From Paraoerskovia marina DSM 21750 (GTDB lineage Bacteria > Actinomycetota > Actinomycetes > Actinomycetales > Cellulomonadaceae), in NCBI RefSeq assembly GCF_000701465.1, contig NZ_JNIY01000009.1, positions 62,001 through 126,000 on the forward strand: a DNA stretch of 64,000 nucleotides, written 5' to 3'. A program made the position numbers and the translations under genes. Shown piece after piece: positions 44,518-55,600 of the stretch. Below the pieces are notes generated by a model. The model ran no database searches. It was not told the DNA's origin and worked only from the letters and a program-made list of their open reading frames with translations. Numbering within the stretch: the stretch's first letter is position 1; each line of letters opens with the position of its first letter.

Positions 44518-46724
44518 GCTCCTTGCCCTTCTGTTGCTTCGCGGGAGTCGGCAGACACCCTCACGTAGTGCACGGTGAACGATGAACCGATCAGGCGGAA
44601 CTCCTGGCGGTTGCGGCCGAAGTCGAAGGGGTTGTCGCTCGGCTTCTGCCAGATGTCGAGGCCCTTGCCGAGATCGATGCGCCAGCCATGATCGGTCTCG
44701 ATGCGGCGGTCATGGATGGTGTCATCGAGTCGTACGGCAAGTCGCACTCCCACGGCGTCGGAGGCGTCCTTGACGGCCTTCAGCATGATCAGGTGCCGCT
44801 GTTTGTACGCCGGGTTTGGTTCCTCCGCGGTGACGAGCTCGACATCGATCTCGTCAGCCGGGTCCTTCGCTGCGGCAAGAAGACTCAGCAGGTCGACGAG
44901 GTTGCGGCCCTGGTGCGGCATGCGAATGTAGGGGTCCGTGATCGCGATCCTCGATGCGCCGCGAAGGTACGGCAGGAGGAGGGTCTCGTAGGACACCCCC
45001 CGCTGGCCGGCGGTGAAGTCTCGATGCCCCTCGGCCAACGCTGAGGGCTCAGGCTTCCCGGTCGCTTCTGGTGCAGTCACCGAGGTTTCGGACGACGACG
45101 CAGCGACCGGGGCCGGAATCACCCCCGTGGCCGCACCTGGGCTTGCTTCGCCGTCACCCTCGGGCCCTGCGCCCCAGTCCCGCCGATACAGCTGCGGGTG
45201 CTGGCTCTCCTCAAGCGTCGCGACCTCGTACCACGCCCCCGACGTGTCGGAGTATCGGAAGCGAACCGGGGTTTCGCGCATGGTGGCGTCGATGCGCAGG
45301 ATTGAGTCCTTGACGCGCTTGCGCCCCTCGACCGCGAACTCCAGCAGCGTGCGGATCTCGTCCTCCGTGGCCTCACCCGTCGGGTGCACGAGCTTCATCA
45401 GCCCAGAGAAGGTCTTACGGATGCCGTCCTGGTCGCGCGTGGAGATCGAGTTGTCGAGAGTGAAGTGGTCCTTGTACTTGTCCGAGAAGTCCTCGGACCG
45501 CTTCGCCCGCAGGATCTCGGCGAGGTAGTCGACGACGAACCCGTAGCCGGCGGAGAACATCTCCGAGCGGATCGGCGCGACCTCCCAACCGGGGATGTAG
45601 TGGTGGACGCGGTCGAGCCACGCTGGGTCGCGGTAGGCGTCAGGCAGCTCGTCGAACAGGTCGGAGTTCTTGAGCATGTAGGGCACGGTGTGCGTCGTGT
45701 TGCCGATGAACGCCATCGACGCCTCGGCCCCGTAGATGCTCGTGCCGCGCGAGAACGACTTGTTCGCGAGGTAGTTCTTCATGACATTGACGAGGTTCTG
45801 GTCGGTGCGACGATTGGCGGCGAACTCGTCGAAGGCGACGCAGTCCCAGTAGCCGACCAGGCCGATTCGCCCGCTGGCGTTGTTGACGAACAGCTTGGCG
45901 ACGGTGACCTCTCCGCCGGAGACGAGGATGCCGTTCGGGGAGAACTCGCTGAAGGTGTGCGACTTGCCGGTGCCCTTGGGCCCGAGTTCGACGATGTTGT
46001 AGTTGCGCTCTACGAAGGGGATGAGACGCGTCAAGGCGATGAGCTTGCCGCGCTTGTTGAACTGCTCGGGGTTGAGGCCGATCGACTGCATGAGCAGGTC
46101 GATCCACTCCTCGGTCGTGAACGCCTTGCGTGCCTCGTAGTAGTGGTCGATGTCGATGCCAGCGACCTGGATGGGCTTGAGACTGCCGAGGATCCACGGT
46201 ACGACGCGCTGATCGTCAGAGTGGAAGTACTCGATGTCGCAGATGCACCAGACGCCGCCGACGAGAAGCTTGGGGTTCTGCTTGACCGTCACGTCATCGA
46301 TGACGACGCCGCTGACCTGGAGGTTCTCAAACTCAGCCTCATGGACGTCGTTCTTCTCATTGAGCGTGACGGTGACCTTGTCGATCACACGGTGGCGCCC
46401 CTTGCGACGGATCTCCGACTTCACGAGCATGTGCTCGTTGCGGTTGACGTAGTGGGTCGCGAGGATCTGCCGCACGCTGTCGATCCCGACCTGGATCGTG
46501 GCCTCGTCGTCGGATGCGGCGTACTGGCCCAACAGGTACTCCAGTACGTACGAGGGCACGACGGCGTTGCCGCGGACCGCTTTGACGAGGTCCTTGCGGA
46601 CGACGGCGCCGGCGAAGTGCTCGTTGATCTTGTCGTTGAGCGCAGACTTCGTCGGGGCGGCGTCGGTCGTCTCCGCGGCGGCGAGGAAGTCGATCTCGCC
46701 GAGGGCGTCTTCAAGGTTGGTCAT
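44514..46724 (-). CDS. brxL: BREX system AAA+ protein BrxL with MITD1-like C-terminal domain
   Basis: A 736-residue protein. Residues 1-510 match the BrxL N-terminal and AAA+ regions: Walker A GPKGTGKSHTF (248-258), acidic CVAFDEFA (296-303) and sensor-like FIGNTTHTVPYML. After an Ala/Ser/Pro linker (about 515-565), residues 575-722 have TDPYIRMPHQGRN, IDVELVTAEE and IHDRRIETDHGWRIDLGKGL, the pattern of the MITD1 C-terminal phospholipase-D-like domain. No Lon Ser-Lys protease site is recognisable. BrxL is a ring-forming DNA-binding component needed in type 1 and 4 BREX. It lies 7 bp after pglZ. Confidence 0.9.
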   Translation of the reverse strand: MTNLEDALGEIDFLAAAETTDAAPTKSALNDKINEHFAGAVVRKDLVKAVRGNAVVPSYVLEYLLGQYAASDDEATIQVGIDSVRQILATHYVNRNEHMLVKSEIRRKGRHRVIDKVTVTLNEKNDVHEAEFENLQVSGVVIDDVTVKQNPKLLVGGVWCICDIEYFHSDDQRVVPWILGSLKPIQVAGIDIDHYYEARKAFTTEEWIDLLMQSIGLNPEQFNKRGKLIALTRLIPFVERNYNIVELGPKGTGKSHTFSEFSPNGILVSGGEVTVAKLFVNNASGRIGLVGYWDCVAFDEFAANRRTDQNLVNVMKNYLANKSFSRGTSIYGAEASMAFIGNTTHTVPYMLKNSDLFDELPDAYRDPAWLDRVHHYIPGWEVAPIRSEMFSAGYGFVVDYLAEILRAKRSEDFSDKYKDHFTLDNSISTRDQDGIRKTFSGLMKLVHPTGEATEDEIRTLLEFAVEGRKRVKDSILRIDATMRETPVRFRYSDTSGAWYEVATLEESQHPQLYRRDWGAGPEGDGEASPGAATGVIPAPVAASSSETSVTAPEATGKPEPSALAEGHRDFTAGQRGVSYETLLLPYLRGASRIAITDPYIRMPHQGRNLVDLLSLLAAAKDPADEIDVELVTAEEPNPAYKQRHLIMLKAVKDASDAVGVRLAVRLDDTIHDRRIETDHGWRIDLGKGLDIWQKPSDNPFDFGRNRQEFRLIGSSFTVHYVRVSADSREATEGQGA

Positions 46725-46731
46725 GGCTGTC

Positions 46732-49224
46732 CTAGAAGTCGAAGTCCGTCGTGAACGACCGCTTGATGGTGTAGTTCCCCTTCGAGAACGACTTCCACTG
46801 CGTCGTGTTCGGGATCGGCTCTTCGAGCCGCAGCTCGACGGACCGGTTGTTGTACTGGTCGGCGTCCTGGGTCAGGTACAGCACGGCCTTCTGATAGCGG
46901 TCGCGCTGGTCATCGGATGCGCTGTCGAAGGTAAGGACGGGCTGGTCGGAGATCAGCGTGTCGCCGACGTAGAGGCCGAGCCGCACCTGGCGCGCCTGGA
47001 TCTTGTCGGTGACCGCCTCGCGCTGAAGTAGCTTGACGGCGAGCTGCCCGGTGGTGATCTTGTCGGTCTCGGGCATGAGGTCGACACCTACCGGTCGGAT
47101 GTCGCTCTTGCGCTTCTTGTTGACCGCGATCACCGGCACGACTATCTCCTGGAGCGAAGCGCCACCGTGCACGTAGCGGGTGCCAGGGCCGGGTAGCGGG
47201 ATGCGGTGGATCGACTTGGGGATCTGGATGTCGATGTCTCCCGCGAGCCCTGCCTGGGCGGAGGTGAACGTCATGAAGGAGGGCGACGGCTTCAGCGACC
47301 GGCCGAGCACGAAGCGGCGGTTGGTCTTGGTGACCGCGTCACCATGCGGGCTCTCCGAGAGGTAGTAGGCCTGCTCCAGCGGAGTGTCTTGGAATTGGAA
47401 CCCGTGGTCGGCGGTGATGAGGATGTTCGTCGCGTTGGCGTTGGTCCACTTCTTCACCAGGAGCAGCAGCTCGCGAAGGGTCTCCTCGGCAGCCTCGAAG
47501 ACGGTCCGCTCGGTCGGGGCCTTGTCGCCCGCGGCGTCGATCCGGTCGTGATAGACGTAGAAGACCTGGTGCTTCGTGTACAGCTCGCGAAGTTCGCTCC
47601 CCGGCATGGCCAGCACCTCGGCCGCGCTCATGGCATGCCCCTTGACCGCTTGCAGGATCTTGCCGCGGTTCGCGGTGCCGTTCGTCGGCTTCCCGTCCGC
47701 GAGCACCGGGAGGCCGTCCGGGTCGAGTTCCAAGCTGGAGTGCGGCAGCAGCGACGCCATGCCAAGTTGGGTGTAGCTCGGCAGCGAGCCGAGCACAGCG
47801 GAGAGCGAGGCATCGAAGCGGTCCTCGCCGCGGATCATCGACGCGAGTTGCTCGGCGATCTCATACCGCATGCCGTCGGAGATGATCACGACCACCTTGG
47901 TGCGACCGTCCTTGACGACGGGGGCGACGTGACGGTCGAAGAACCTCGCCTGCGGCGCGAGCGTCTCAGACTTCCACTCGCTCATGGGTTCAAGGGCCTG
48001 CTGCCAGAGCCCGCCGAAGTCGTAGAGGTACTTGTTGGTGTACTGCTTGTCGACCTCGGCCTTTAGCGCTTCGAGCGGCTTGTGGAAGTCGGCGGTCTGG
48101 TGCGCGTACGTGAACCAGCGGTAGTGCTGGTCGATGCGGAACCAGTCCGACTGGTACTTTTCCAACCCAACCGTGGCTGAGGCGATGGCGTGCGGCAACG
48201 CAGCGAGAGCCGCGAGCAGCTCCGAGGCGCTCTGGATCGCGTCGTAGAGCTTGGCGTACTTGGCGCTCCACAGGCTGTGCTGACGCTGCCGAACGATGTC
48301 CGCGACCTCACGGGGCGTCACCGACTGGGTGGTGACGGCGGCAGCTAGGTCGACGATGACCTTGCGGTCGACCTCCTCGAAGATCGTGCTCTTGGCCAGT
48401 TCGCGGTAGTCGCGCTGGTCGATCTTCGAGTTCACGTCGAGCGCGTCGGCCGCACGGGACGCGAGGGTCGTCATCACGTACTGCGTGCGCACGTCGTAGC
48501 GCAGGGCGTTGAAGTCACTGCGGATGTTGCGGAACTCGTCGGGCGCGTCCGAGGCGAAGTCTTCGATGGCGCGGCCGAACATCCACAGCACGAAGTCGTC
48601 CATGGTCGGGGTCGCGCTCGGGTAACTGTAGATGCTGGCGAGCCCGTCCCAGAAGAACTGGTCGAGGCCGAAGGCGACGAGGTCGTCGAACTTGGCGCTC
48701 TTCCCGGCGGCATTCTCGACGAGGAGTTCGCGGACGATGTCGGTCAGCTTGTTCCCTGAAGCCTTGACGAGCACCTGGCACATCTTGGCGCGAAGGCGTG
48801 CGGCGTCGTCTCCGTCGGTGAGGAGCTTCTCCAGCGCCTGCTTGCGGCTGTTCGCGGCAAAGAACTTCTGGTGCCGCTCGATGACCGGCAGCAGGGCTGA
48901 GTCGTTGAGGCCAAGCTCCTGTTGCAACATCGAGGTCTTGTCGGCTGTGAAGACGCCGTACGCGAGTTCGAGGTCGAGCAGCCAGTTTCCGGTGCCGCGC
49001 GAGACGTCGCCGGCTCGGTAGACGAGGTGCTTGTTGACGTGGTCGGCGATGATCGTGTTCTTTGCGCCGAGCTCGTTGCCCTTAACGCGGATGACGTTGA
49101 CCGCGCCAAGGTCGAGCGCGTCGAGGTCGGCGGCGTACTCACCAGTGGGGTCATTCCAAAACACGACACGCTCGGACGCCAGACGGCCTCGGAGCGCCTC
49201 CTGGACGGCGGTCAGATCAGTCAC
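46732..49224 (-). CDS. pglZ: BREX-1 system phosphatase PglZ
   Basis: An 830-residue type 1 PglZ. The N-terminal part begins TDLTAVQEALRGRLASERVV with FWNDPTGEY. The alkaline-phosphatase-fold domain has VVVIISDGMRYEIAEQL (residues 444-460) with the metal-binding Asp, and ILITADHGFQF later supplies His/Asp ligands. PglZ is thought to be a nuclease/phosphatase-like partner of PglX in BREX. The GTG at 49224 is chosen because it begins the conserved sequence and overlaps the pglX stop by 8 bp; the open frame extends 24 codons further. Confidence 0.92.
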   Translation of the reverse strand: MTDLTAVQEALRGRLASERVVFWNDPTGEYAADLDALDLGAVNVIRVKGNELGAKNTIIADHVNKHLVYRAGDVSRGTGNWLLDLELAYGVFTADKTSMLQQELGLNDSALLPVIERHQKFFAANSRKQALEKLLTDGDDAARLRAKMCQVLVKASGNKLTDIVRELLVENAAGKSAKFDDLVAFGLDQFFWDGLASIYSYPSATPTMDDFVLWMFGRAIEDFASDAPDEFRNIRSDFNALRYDVRTQYVMTTLASRAADALDVNSKIDQRDYRELAKSTIFEEVDRKVIVDLAAAVTTQSVTPREVADIVRQRQHSLWSAKYAKLYDAIQSASELLAALAALPHAIASATVGLEKYQSDWFRIDQHYRWFTYAHQTADFHKPLEALKAEVDKQYTNKYLYDFGGLWQQALEPMSEWKSETLAPQARFFDRHVAPVVKDGRTKVVVIISDGMRYEIAEQLASMIRGEDRFDASLSAVLGSLPSYTQLGMASLLPHSSLELDPDGLPVLADGKPTNGTANRGKILQAVKGHAMSAAEVLAMPGSELRELYTKHQVFYVYHDRIDAAGDKAPTERTVFEAAEETLRELLLLVKKWTNANATNILITADHGFQFQDTPLEQAYYLSESPHGDAVTKTNRRFVLGRSLKPSPSFMTFTSAQAGLAGDIDIQIPKSIHRIPLPGPGTRYVHGGASLQEIVVPVIAVNKKRKSDIRPVGVDLMPETDKITTGQLAVKLLQREAVTDKIQARQVRLGLYVGDTLISDQPVLTFDSASDDQRDRYQKAVLYLTQDADQYNNRSVELRLEEPIPNTTQWKSFSKGNYTIKRSFTTDFDF

Positions 49225-52200
49225 TGGCCGCCTCCAAACCCGGAACCTTCTTGAGGGCAGCACCGAACTTCGGGTAGTTCGCTTTGACCCCGTCACCGAG
49301 TGCGATCGCCACGTTCTCGGACGCCTTAGGGTAGAGGATATCGTGCTCGTACCCCTTCAACTCGAGGAGTACCTTGCGGAGCCGGTCCGCTTCTTTGGCG
49401 TTCCCCACACGCTCAACTTGCTGCAGGGTCGACTCCAACTTGGTCACGTACTCACGCAGGTAGGACAGGACCGTCGAGACCGTCGTCGGCGAGTACCGAT
49501 GCATGTATACCAGCGCGCTAAAAGAACCGCTCGGGCTGGAAAACAACCAGTAGATCGGGCGCCGCCTATACCGCTGGACGTGGTCCTTGTAGAAGGACTT
49601 CACGAAGTAGGTGCGCAGGTTCTTCACTCCGAGCGACTCAGTCACGAACCGCAGGTTGGCCTCAAAGTACTCGTCGCCAAACGCTGCGCGGAGGAACTGC
49701 CGGAATCGATCGACGATGTCATCCTCGAACCAGTCACCGTCGACAACGGGGATGACGTTGTCAGCGTCCGGCACGAAGCTTGGCGTCGGAACCTTTTGAA
49801 GGTATTCCTGCAATGTCATCCCCTGATCCGCGACGATCAGACCGGGTTCATCGAGGCTGTACCGGCCGAACATGCAGCCAACTGCGACGGACACAAGCTC
49901 AGATGCCAACGATGCTGCTGAGGGTGTGTCAAGAGTTACCTCGTCGACGTGCACCTCTTCCTGAGCTTCACCATCCAAGCGGAAGAGTGCATTGAACTCC
50001 GCGTTGTTGGCAGTCTCAGCCGCGGCCATCGCTTTAATGTCCTGAGCTACCTGATCAACCACCGCCTGGGCGCCGGCCGCAACGGCGCCCGAAGCTGCCC
50101 TCGTGGCAGCAAGAACGTCCAATTCACGGAATCCTATCGCAGTCTCACGACGCTCCCAGTTTCGCCTCGCGATCTCGATGCAGTGTTCAGCACGCCTGGC
50201 TACTCTCAATCTCTCCGTGGGATTGCGCCATGGCAGCACCGAGACGTACCCCGTATTGGCGTGCATTCCTGGGGCCACGGCTTTGATGTAGAGGTCAGCC
50301 ACCGACGAGTTGAGGTAGGCAAGAAACGTGAGGAGGTCGTCATAATCGTCGCTAGGGCTGAAAAGGCTCATCGATACAACATCAAACATGGTGCCGGTAT
50401 CACGCAGTCGTGCGCCAAGAACGGGCTGTCCGATATCAGACCACTCTACTGCTGGCCGTCCGTAGTACCTCTGATTCTGTGGACGAGCCCGCAATTTGCC
50501 CGCAGCATCACGGTTGCTCTTGATGTCTGCGCCGTCCTGCGCCCAATCAACGACCATTTCCATGTTGCCAAACCACTTGCGGAACGGGCCGCCCTTGCTA
50601 TACGGCAACCACCGAGCCTCGTCACTGTCAGACCGACTCATCTGTGTGGTCGCGTAGGAGACCTCCCACCAATAGCGGAGAAAGCGGTCATTGTCACCAG
50701 TTTGCAGACCGACGCGAGCATCAGCTACGGAGGAAATGGGGTCATCGTGGCTGAGATGGTGAGCCTGCTTTGGAGTAAGCCAGTATGCGATCACCGAATT
50801 CGGGAAGGACTTGAACTCGGAGGATGCGATCCGCGAAAGCAGCCCCGTCTCCCGCGCCCGCCGAAACTCGCGTGACATTGCGGATTCCCCGTGTTCCTCC
50901 ATTCGGTGGAATGCGCCGACGGTCGAGCGCAAACCCCCGCGAGAGGTAATGAATGCGCACGTGTTAACGACCTCTCCGCCGAATGAATCGAAGGCACCCG
51001 TGCCGAGTCCAATCATTGCGACGAGCGTGCTTGTTTCGAGCAGTGAGGAACGGAACTTGCCGAAGGTTGTCTGGAATGTCCAGGACTGCATCGTGATCAT
51101 CGCAACGAAGCCGCGTGGAACCAGTTCGTGACAGCGCTCGATGAAAGCGGAGTATAGGTCCGACTTTGCCTCCGGGAACCTACGAGCGATGTACTCAGCC
51201 AGGGGTCCGCCCATGTTCTTGCTGCCCATGTACGGAGGATTCGCGATCGCGACTGCATACTTAGGCGTCAAGTAGGATGCTTGGCGAACTACTCGGTTGG
51301 CTCGTGCAACAATGTCCGATTGCAGGAGATCGTCGCCGGCGCCGAGTACTCCAAGGTGCCGTGCAAGCCGGTCCGCCTGCCCCGTTGGCGGATTGACCAA
51401 GGACCCGCAGGTGTCTGCCTTAGAAAACAGGTTCCAGAACGCTTCTTCTGCACCACGGTCCCCACCGAGGCTGAGAAGGAAGTCCAGTTCGTCAGCGCTG
51501 AATGAAACTGGCTCGATCACGCAGACGTGCGGCTCGACCGCGTCCTTCAAGAAGCGCTTGCGCCTCGAGGTGGCCTTCATCGTCAAAGCGAAGGCAGCCA
51601 GCGCACCGGCGCGCGGGTCGATCTCGGTGCCATAGAGGTTGTTCGTGAGGATGAGGCTAGGGATCTCGGACGGCGTGTATCCCTCCTCCTCATAGATCGC
51701 GTACAGGAGGTCGAAGGCGTACGTGAGCATGTGGCCCGACCCGCACGCCGGGTCGATCACGTTCAGCTCCTCTGGCGTGGAGATCTCCAGAATATCGGGC
51801 TCCTCGTCGACCGGAGCGATGTAGTAGTCCATCTGGTCGACGAGCCGGGACTCGGGGTGGTTGAGCATCCACAGTCGACCGAGGGAGTTCTCAACGAGGT
51901 ATCGGACGATCCAGTGTGGGGTGAACAATTGTGTGGCGGCGGGGATCTCATCGGCGCCGGCCTTCTTGTTCTTCTTGAACCCGGCGAACACCTCGTCTTT
52001 CCGCTCCGAAATGTAGAACTGGTAAAGCCAGCCAATGACCTCGACGTCCTGGCACACTTCTTCAGAGAGCACCTTGACGGACCGGCTGAGGGCGGACTCC
52101 TCGGCGAGCAGGTTCGCGGGGATTAGCAGTTCCGTGTAGCCACCCTCGCGCTCGAACATGAACGGCATCGCCTGGTTCCAGTAGCGACAGTAATCCGCGA

Positions 52201-52651
52201 GCAGCAGCGCGTATGCCTCGGTCTGGGCATCGCCCCCCGATCGCGGGGGCCGGGTGCCGTCCAGTAGCCCCGTGATGATGGCCACGTTCGCGCCCCTCAC
52301 CACATCGCCATCGATCTGGCCGCGCTTGGCCGAGGCGAGCACCTCGGGCTGGCCGACTTGATCTGCGGCCGGCGAAACAACTCCGAGGTCGGTGTAGCCG
52401 TTGGCGTCCATGAAGCGTAGGGCGATGATTCGGTTGAACCAGATGTAGGCGACCTTGTCGGTCACATAAGCCTTGCCTGAGAAATCACCGCCCTGGGCGG
52501 CGATAGCCCGCTCCAGCGCGGTCACAGCGCGGGGCTGCTCAACACGCTCAGGCGAGCCCGGTGCAAGAACTGCAGCAATGCGCGCACCAACCTCACGGAT
52601 TAGCTCCGTACGCGCCGAGATGGCGAAAGACTTCAGCGGTGCGGTATCCAT
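49217..52651 (-). CDS. pglX: BREX-1 system adenine-specific DNA methyltransferase PglX
   Basis: A 1144-residue N6-adenine methyltransferase. Motif I is DPACGSGHML (residues 300-309) and motif IV is NPPY (471-474). TQLFTPHWIVRYLVENSLGR before motif I is typical of PglX. The long C-terminal half holds the specificity and partner-binding region. PglX methylates host BREX sites so that self DNA is spared. The site recognised here is unknown. The frame is intact, with no internal stop or homopolymer switch noticed. Its ATG overlaps the brxC stop by one base (TGATG). Confidence 0.93.
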   Translation of the reverse strand: MDTAPLKSFAISARTELIREVGARIAAVLAPGSPERVEQPRAVTALERAIAAQGGDFSGKAYVTDKVAYIWFNRIIALRFMDANGYTDLGVVSPAADQVGQPEVLASAKRGQIDGDVVRGANVAIITGLLDGTRPPRSGGDAQTEAYALLLADYCRYWNQAMPFMFEREGGYTELLIPANLLAEESALSRSVKVLSEEVCQDVEVIGWLYQFYISERKDEVFAGFKKNKKAGADEIPAATQLFTPHWIVRYLVENSLGRLWMLNHPESRLVDQMDYYIAPVDEEPDILEISTPEELNVIDPACGSGHMLTYAFDLLYAIYEEEGYTPSEIPSLILTNNLYGTEIDPRAGALAAFALTMKATSRRKRFLKDAVEPHVCVIEPVSFSADELDFLLSLGGDRGAEEAFWNLFSKADTCGSLVNPPTGQADRLARHLGVLGAGDDLLQSDIVARANRVVRQASYLTPKYAVAIANPPYMGSKNMGGPLAEYIARRFPEAKSDLYSAFIERCHELVPRGFVAMITMQSWTFQTTFGKFRSSLLETSTLVAMIGLGTGAFDSFGGEVVNTCAFITSRGGLRSTVGAFHRMEEHGESAMSREFRRARETGLLSRIASSEFKSFPNSVIAYWLTPKQAHHLSHDDPISSVADARVGLQTGDNDRFLRYWWEVSYATTQMSRSDSDEARWLPYSKGGPFRKWFGNMEMVVDWAQDGADIKSNRDAAGKLRARPQNQRYYGRPAVEWSDIGQPVLGARLRDTGTMFDVVSMSLFSPSDDYDDLLTFLAYLNSSVADLYIKAVAPGMHANTGYVSVLPWRNPTERLRVARRAEHCIEIARRNWERRETAIGFRELDVLAATRAASGAVAAGAQAVVDQVAQDIKAMAAAETANNAEFNALFRLDGEAQEEVHVDEVTLDTPSAASLASELVSVAVGCMFGRYSLDEPGLIVADQGMTLQEYLQKVPTPSFVPDADNVIPVVDGDWFEDDIVDRFRQFLRAAFGDEYFEANLRFVTESLGVKNLRTYFVKSFYKDHVQRYRRRPIYWLFSSPSGSFSALVYMHRYSPTTVSTVLSYLREYVTKLESTLQQVERVGNAKEADRLRKVLLELKGYEHDILYPKASENVAIALGDGVKANYPKFGAALKKVPGLEAASD

Positions 52652-55600
52652 CAGAGCGTGATTCGCTTTCCATCGTTTAGGGTCTCGACGAGCGCGGCGC
52701 GGTACGTGGCAAGGTAGGTGTCAACGTCGGCTTCCGATTCAATGACACCCGACGCGCCAGGCACGTTGATCGACTTTATCGAGACCACGGGCTTCGGCGG
52801 CTGGCTGTCGTTGGCCCCCCGCTGCTGCGACTCGACTAGTTGGCTTAGCAGAGAGGGGTAGCCATCGTGTTCGAAGCTCGCTCCCACCTGGAGAATGAGC
52901 GGCGCTTGAATCTCGCCTTCAAGTCGTTCAAGAATGCGATCGACGTACTCGAGCACGCTAGCCCGCGTGTCAGGAGTGGCGTCGGCGTAGTAGGCACTTC
53001 CGAGGATCTCGGTCTTGCGGCCCTCGATCGCCGCGGACACGTCCGCGCGCTTGTTGGCGACAATGTTTTCAATCTGACCGCGCAAGCTGTCCGCGGCGGC
53101 TTTGAGCTGATTCATCTTGTTGCCACGGAAGGCATTGGGGTCAGTGAGCAGCGACGTAACTGTGTCGGCGCTTCCTACGGGGAGGTAGGCGATGTTTTCG
53201 GCGTTTTTGCTCAGGACGGTCTGCGCTTCATCAAAGATTCTGGCCTGCTGGCCGTTGACGAATGACTTGACGGGGTCGATCAGGTCTTCCTTGGCCTCAA
53301 GCAACTCATCAGCCTTATCGAACTCGCTCAGGTACCAGTCAGGCTGCTTGCCCACGGCCTCGTCGAGCAGCGCGACTACATCGGACAACTGGACGACAAA
53401 CGGGTACCGACTGCTACTTACGAGGCCTGCGAGCTCTTCACGCCTAGCCCTGAGCTTGTCTTTGCCGAACTGGGCAAGTTCGGCGGGGTCGTTCGGCACG
53501 GCGCCCTCGTCGAAGAAGTCTGTGCAGAACTTTTTGAACGCAGCGACTTTGACTTGGTTGTATGTCTTCTGCGGTGCGACAATAACGTATTGGTGCTTGC
53601 CCGTATTGCGGATCAGGTTTGCTGCCTCGGTGCGGGTGACCGCGTTGGAATCGACGTTCAGCGCCACCTTGCCCTGGCCGACGAGCCACCCGAGCACGAC
53701 TTCGATGGAACCGAGATCCCAACCGTAGGGCTTGGTCTCGAAGTGTTCGACAATCTTCTTGATCGTCACTTGCTCGCCCAGTCCCGTCTGAGTGATGATC
53801 CTGGCCTCCATCTCCGTGCCAGGTGAGTTCAGCGTGCTCAAGATCGCCGTGTCAACTAGACCTTGTTCGCTTCTCACGACACTCGCGACCTGCTGCTCCG
53901 AGAACACCTTTCCGCCGAGTAGGCCGAGGTTCGTGTAGGTACGGCTCACGAGCTCCTGAAACCCGTCGGCGACGCGCCCAATGGCGTCTTGCGAGCCGGA
54001 GGCAACCTCGGCAGCGTTGATGATCAGCTGTGCCTTGCCGACAGCCTGACGGAGACGCTCGATCATCTCCTTCTCGCGGTCGGCGTTGAGCACCTGCTTG
54101 GACTGAAGAATGGCCTGCATCGAGGCTGTAGCGCCAGAGTTGGTGCGTTGCTTCGTGTACTTCTCTGTCTTGAGCAGCAGGCGCAGGTCGGCGAGCAACC
54201 GCTTGTCACGACCGAGGAATACGCGCAGCTCGTCTCGGCCCATGCTCTGCGCCTTGATCTCGGCGTCGGTGTAACTGGTCTCGGAGGTGATGAAGTGGAT
54301 GGTCAAATCGCGCTGGTTCCCCTGCACGGTGTCGTCGAGTTTATAGCCGAACGCGAAGTCCTGGCCATTCTTTACGTACTTGAGTTTGTTGGTCTTGAGG
54401 ATGTCGGATGATAGGTACCGGAAGAGCTTGTTGGAGACCTCGGAGGAGTCGATGTCGACCGCCTTGATCTCCTTTTCGATCTCCTGCTCCTCGTTGGTGA
54501 GGTACTCGTAAACGTTGCCGTTGCGCTGGACGTACGACTGCGTCTCCAGCAGGTTGAGCGCCTCCTGCACCTGCTTGCCCAACCCGGTGAGGTCGAGGCC
54601 AAAGCGGTCGTAGACGAGCACGGTGAGGTTGCGTGGCGTGGCCTTGAAGGTGTCGACGTACTTGACCAGGAAGAGCGCCTTCAGGAGGCGATTGGCGAGG
54701 ACTGTAATGTCCGAGCCGTTGTCGGGGAGGTGCTTCTCGGCCTGGAGGATGGCACTCTGCGCCGCCGACTTCAGGGCAGCGCTGATGCCCGAGAACATCT
54801 GGTCGAACGTAGCCAGGTAGCCCACCTGCTCGCCGCCGATCCGCTTGGCGACCTCCTGAACCACGCCTAGCATGGAGCGCTCGCCTACCGAGCTGTTCTT
54901 GCCCTCGAACATGTTGTGGTCGGACAGGCCTTCGATCGCGGCCTGGAACATCGGGATCTGGTAGGTGACGAAGGGGTAGGTATTGATGAAGCGGCCTTCG
55001 TCCACGTAGTTGCGGTAAGTCTTCGCACCGTCGACGAAGTTAAAGATTGTCGGGAAGTTCGCCGCCTGCGTGGAGTGGATCGTCTTGAGCACGCCGGCGC
55101 CCGCATCATTCTTCTCCAGCAGACGCTTGCTGATGACCTCTTCGACGTCCTGGCTGGTTAACTTCACCTTGGCACTGAAACGAGCCTGGATCTTGGAGAA
55201 GTCATTGCCCTGCTGTCGCGTGCGGTCGCCGATGACCTTGTCCATGTCCTCCTGCGAGGTGACGAAAACCCACGAGCGTCCCTCGCTCTTGGTGTTGAGG
55301 GACTCGGCAATCGTCTGGAGGTTAAGCATCAGTTTGACGTCGTCGGCGATGAACTGGCCGACCTCGTCGACGAAGAAGTTGAGACGGAAGCCGGGCTCCT
55401 GCTTGTCGATCCATGCCTTGACAGACGTGGCGAAGTCTTCGATCGAGACCGCATAGGACTTCTGGTACTGGGCGATGATGCCGGGGTTCGCCTCGCCGTT
55501 GACCTGGGCGAACGCCCTGTCGATGTTGTGGCCCTCCAGCGCGGTCTGCTCGCGACCCTGGGACCAATCGATGCCGGCGTGCCTGGCGAATGCCTCCTTG

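Noticed and set aside
45384-46754. A 456-codon plus-strand open frame inside the BREX operon
   Set aside because: It is antisense to brxL; its composition is that of a shadow frame and it has no family motif.
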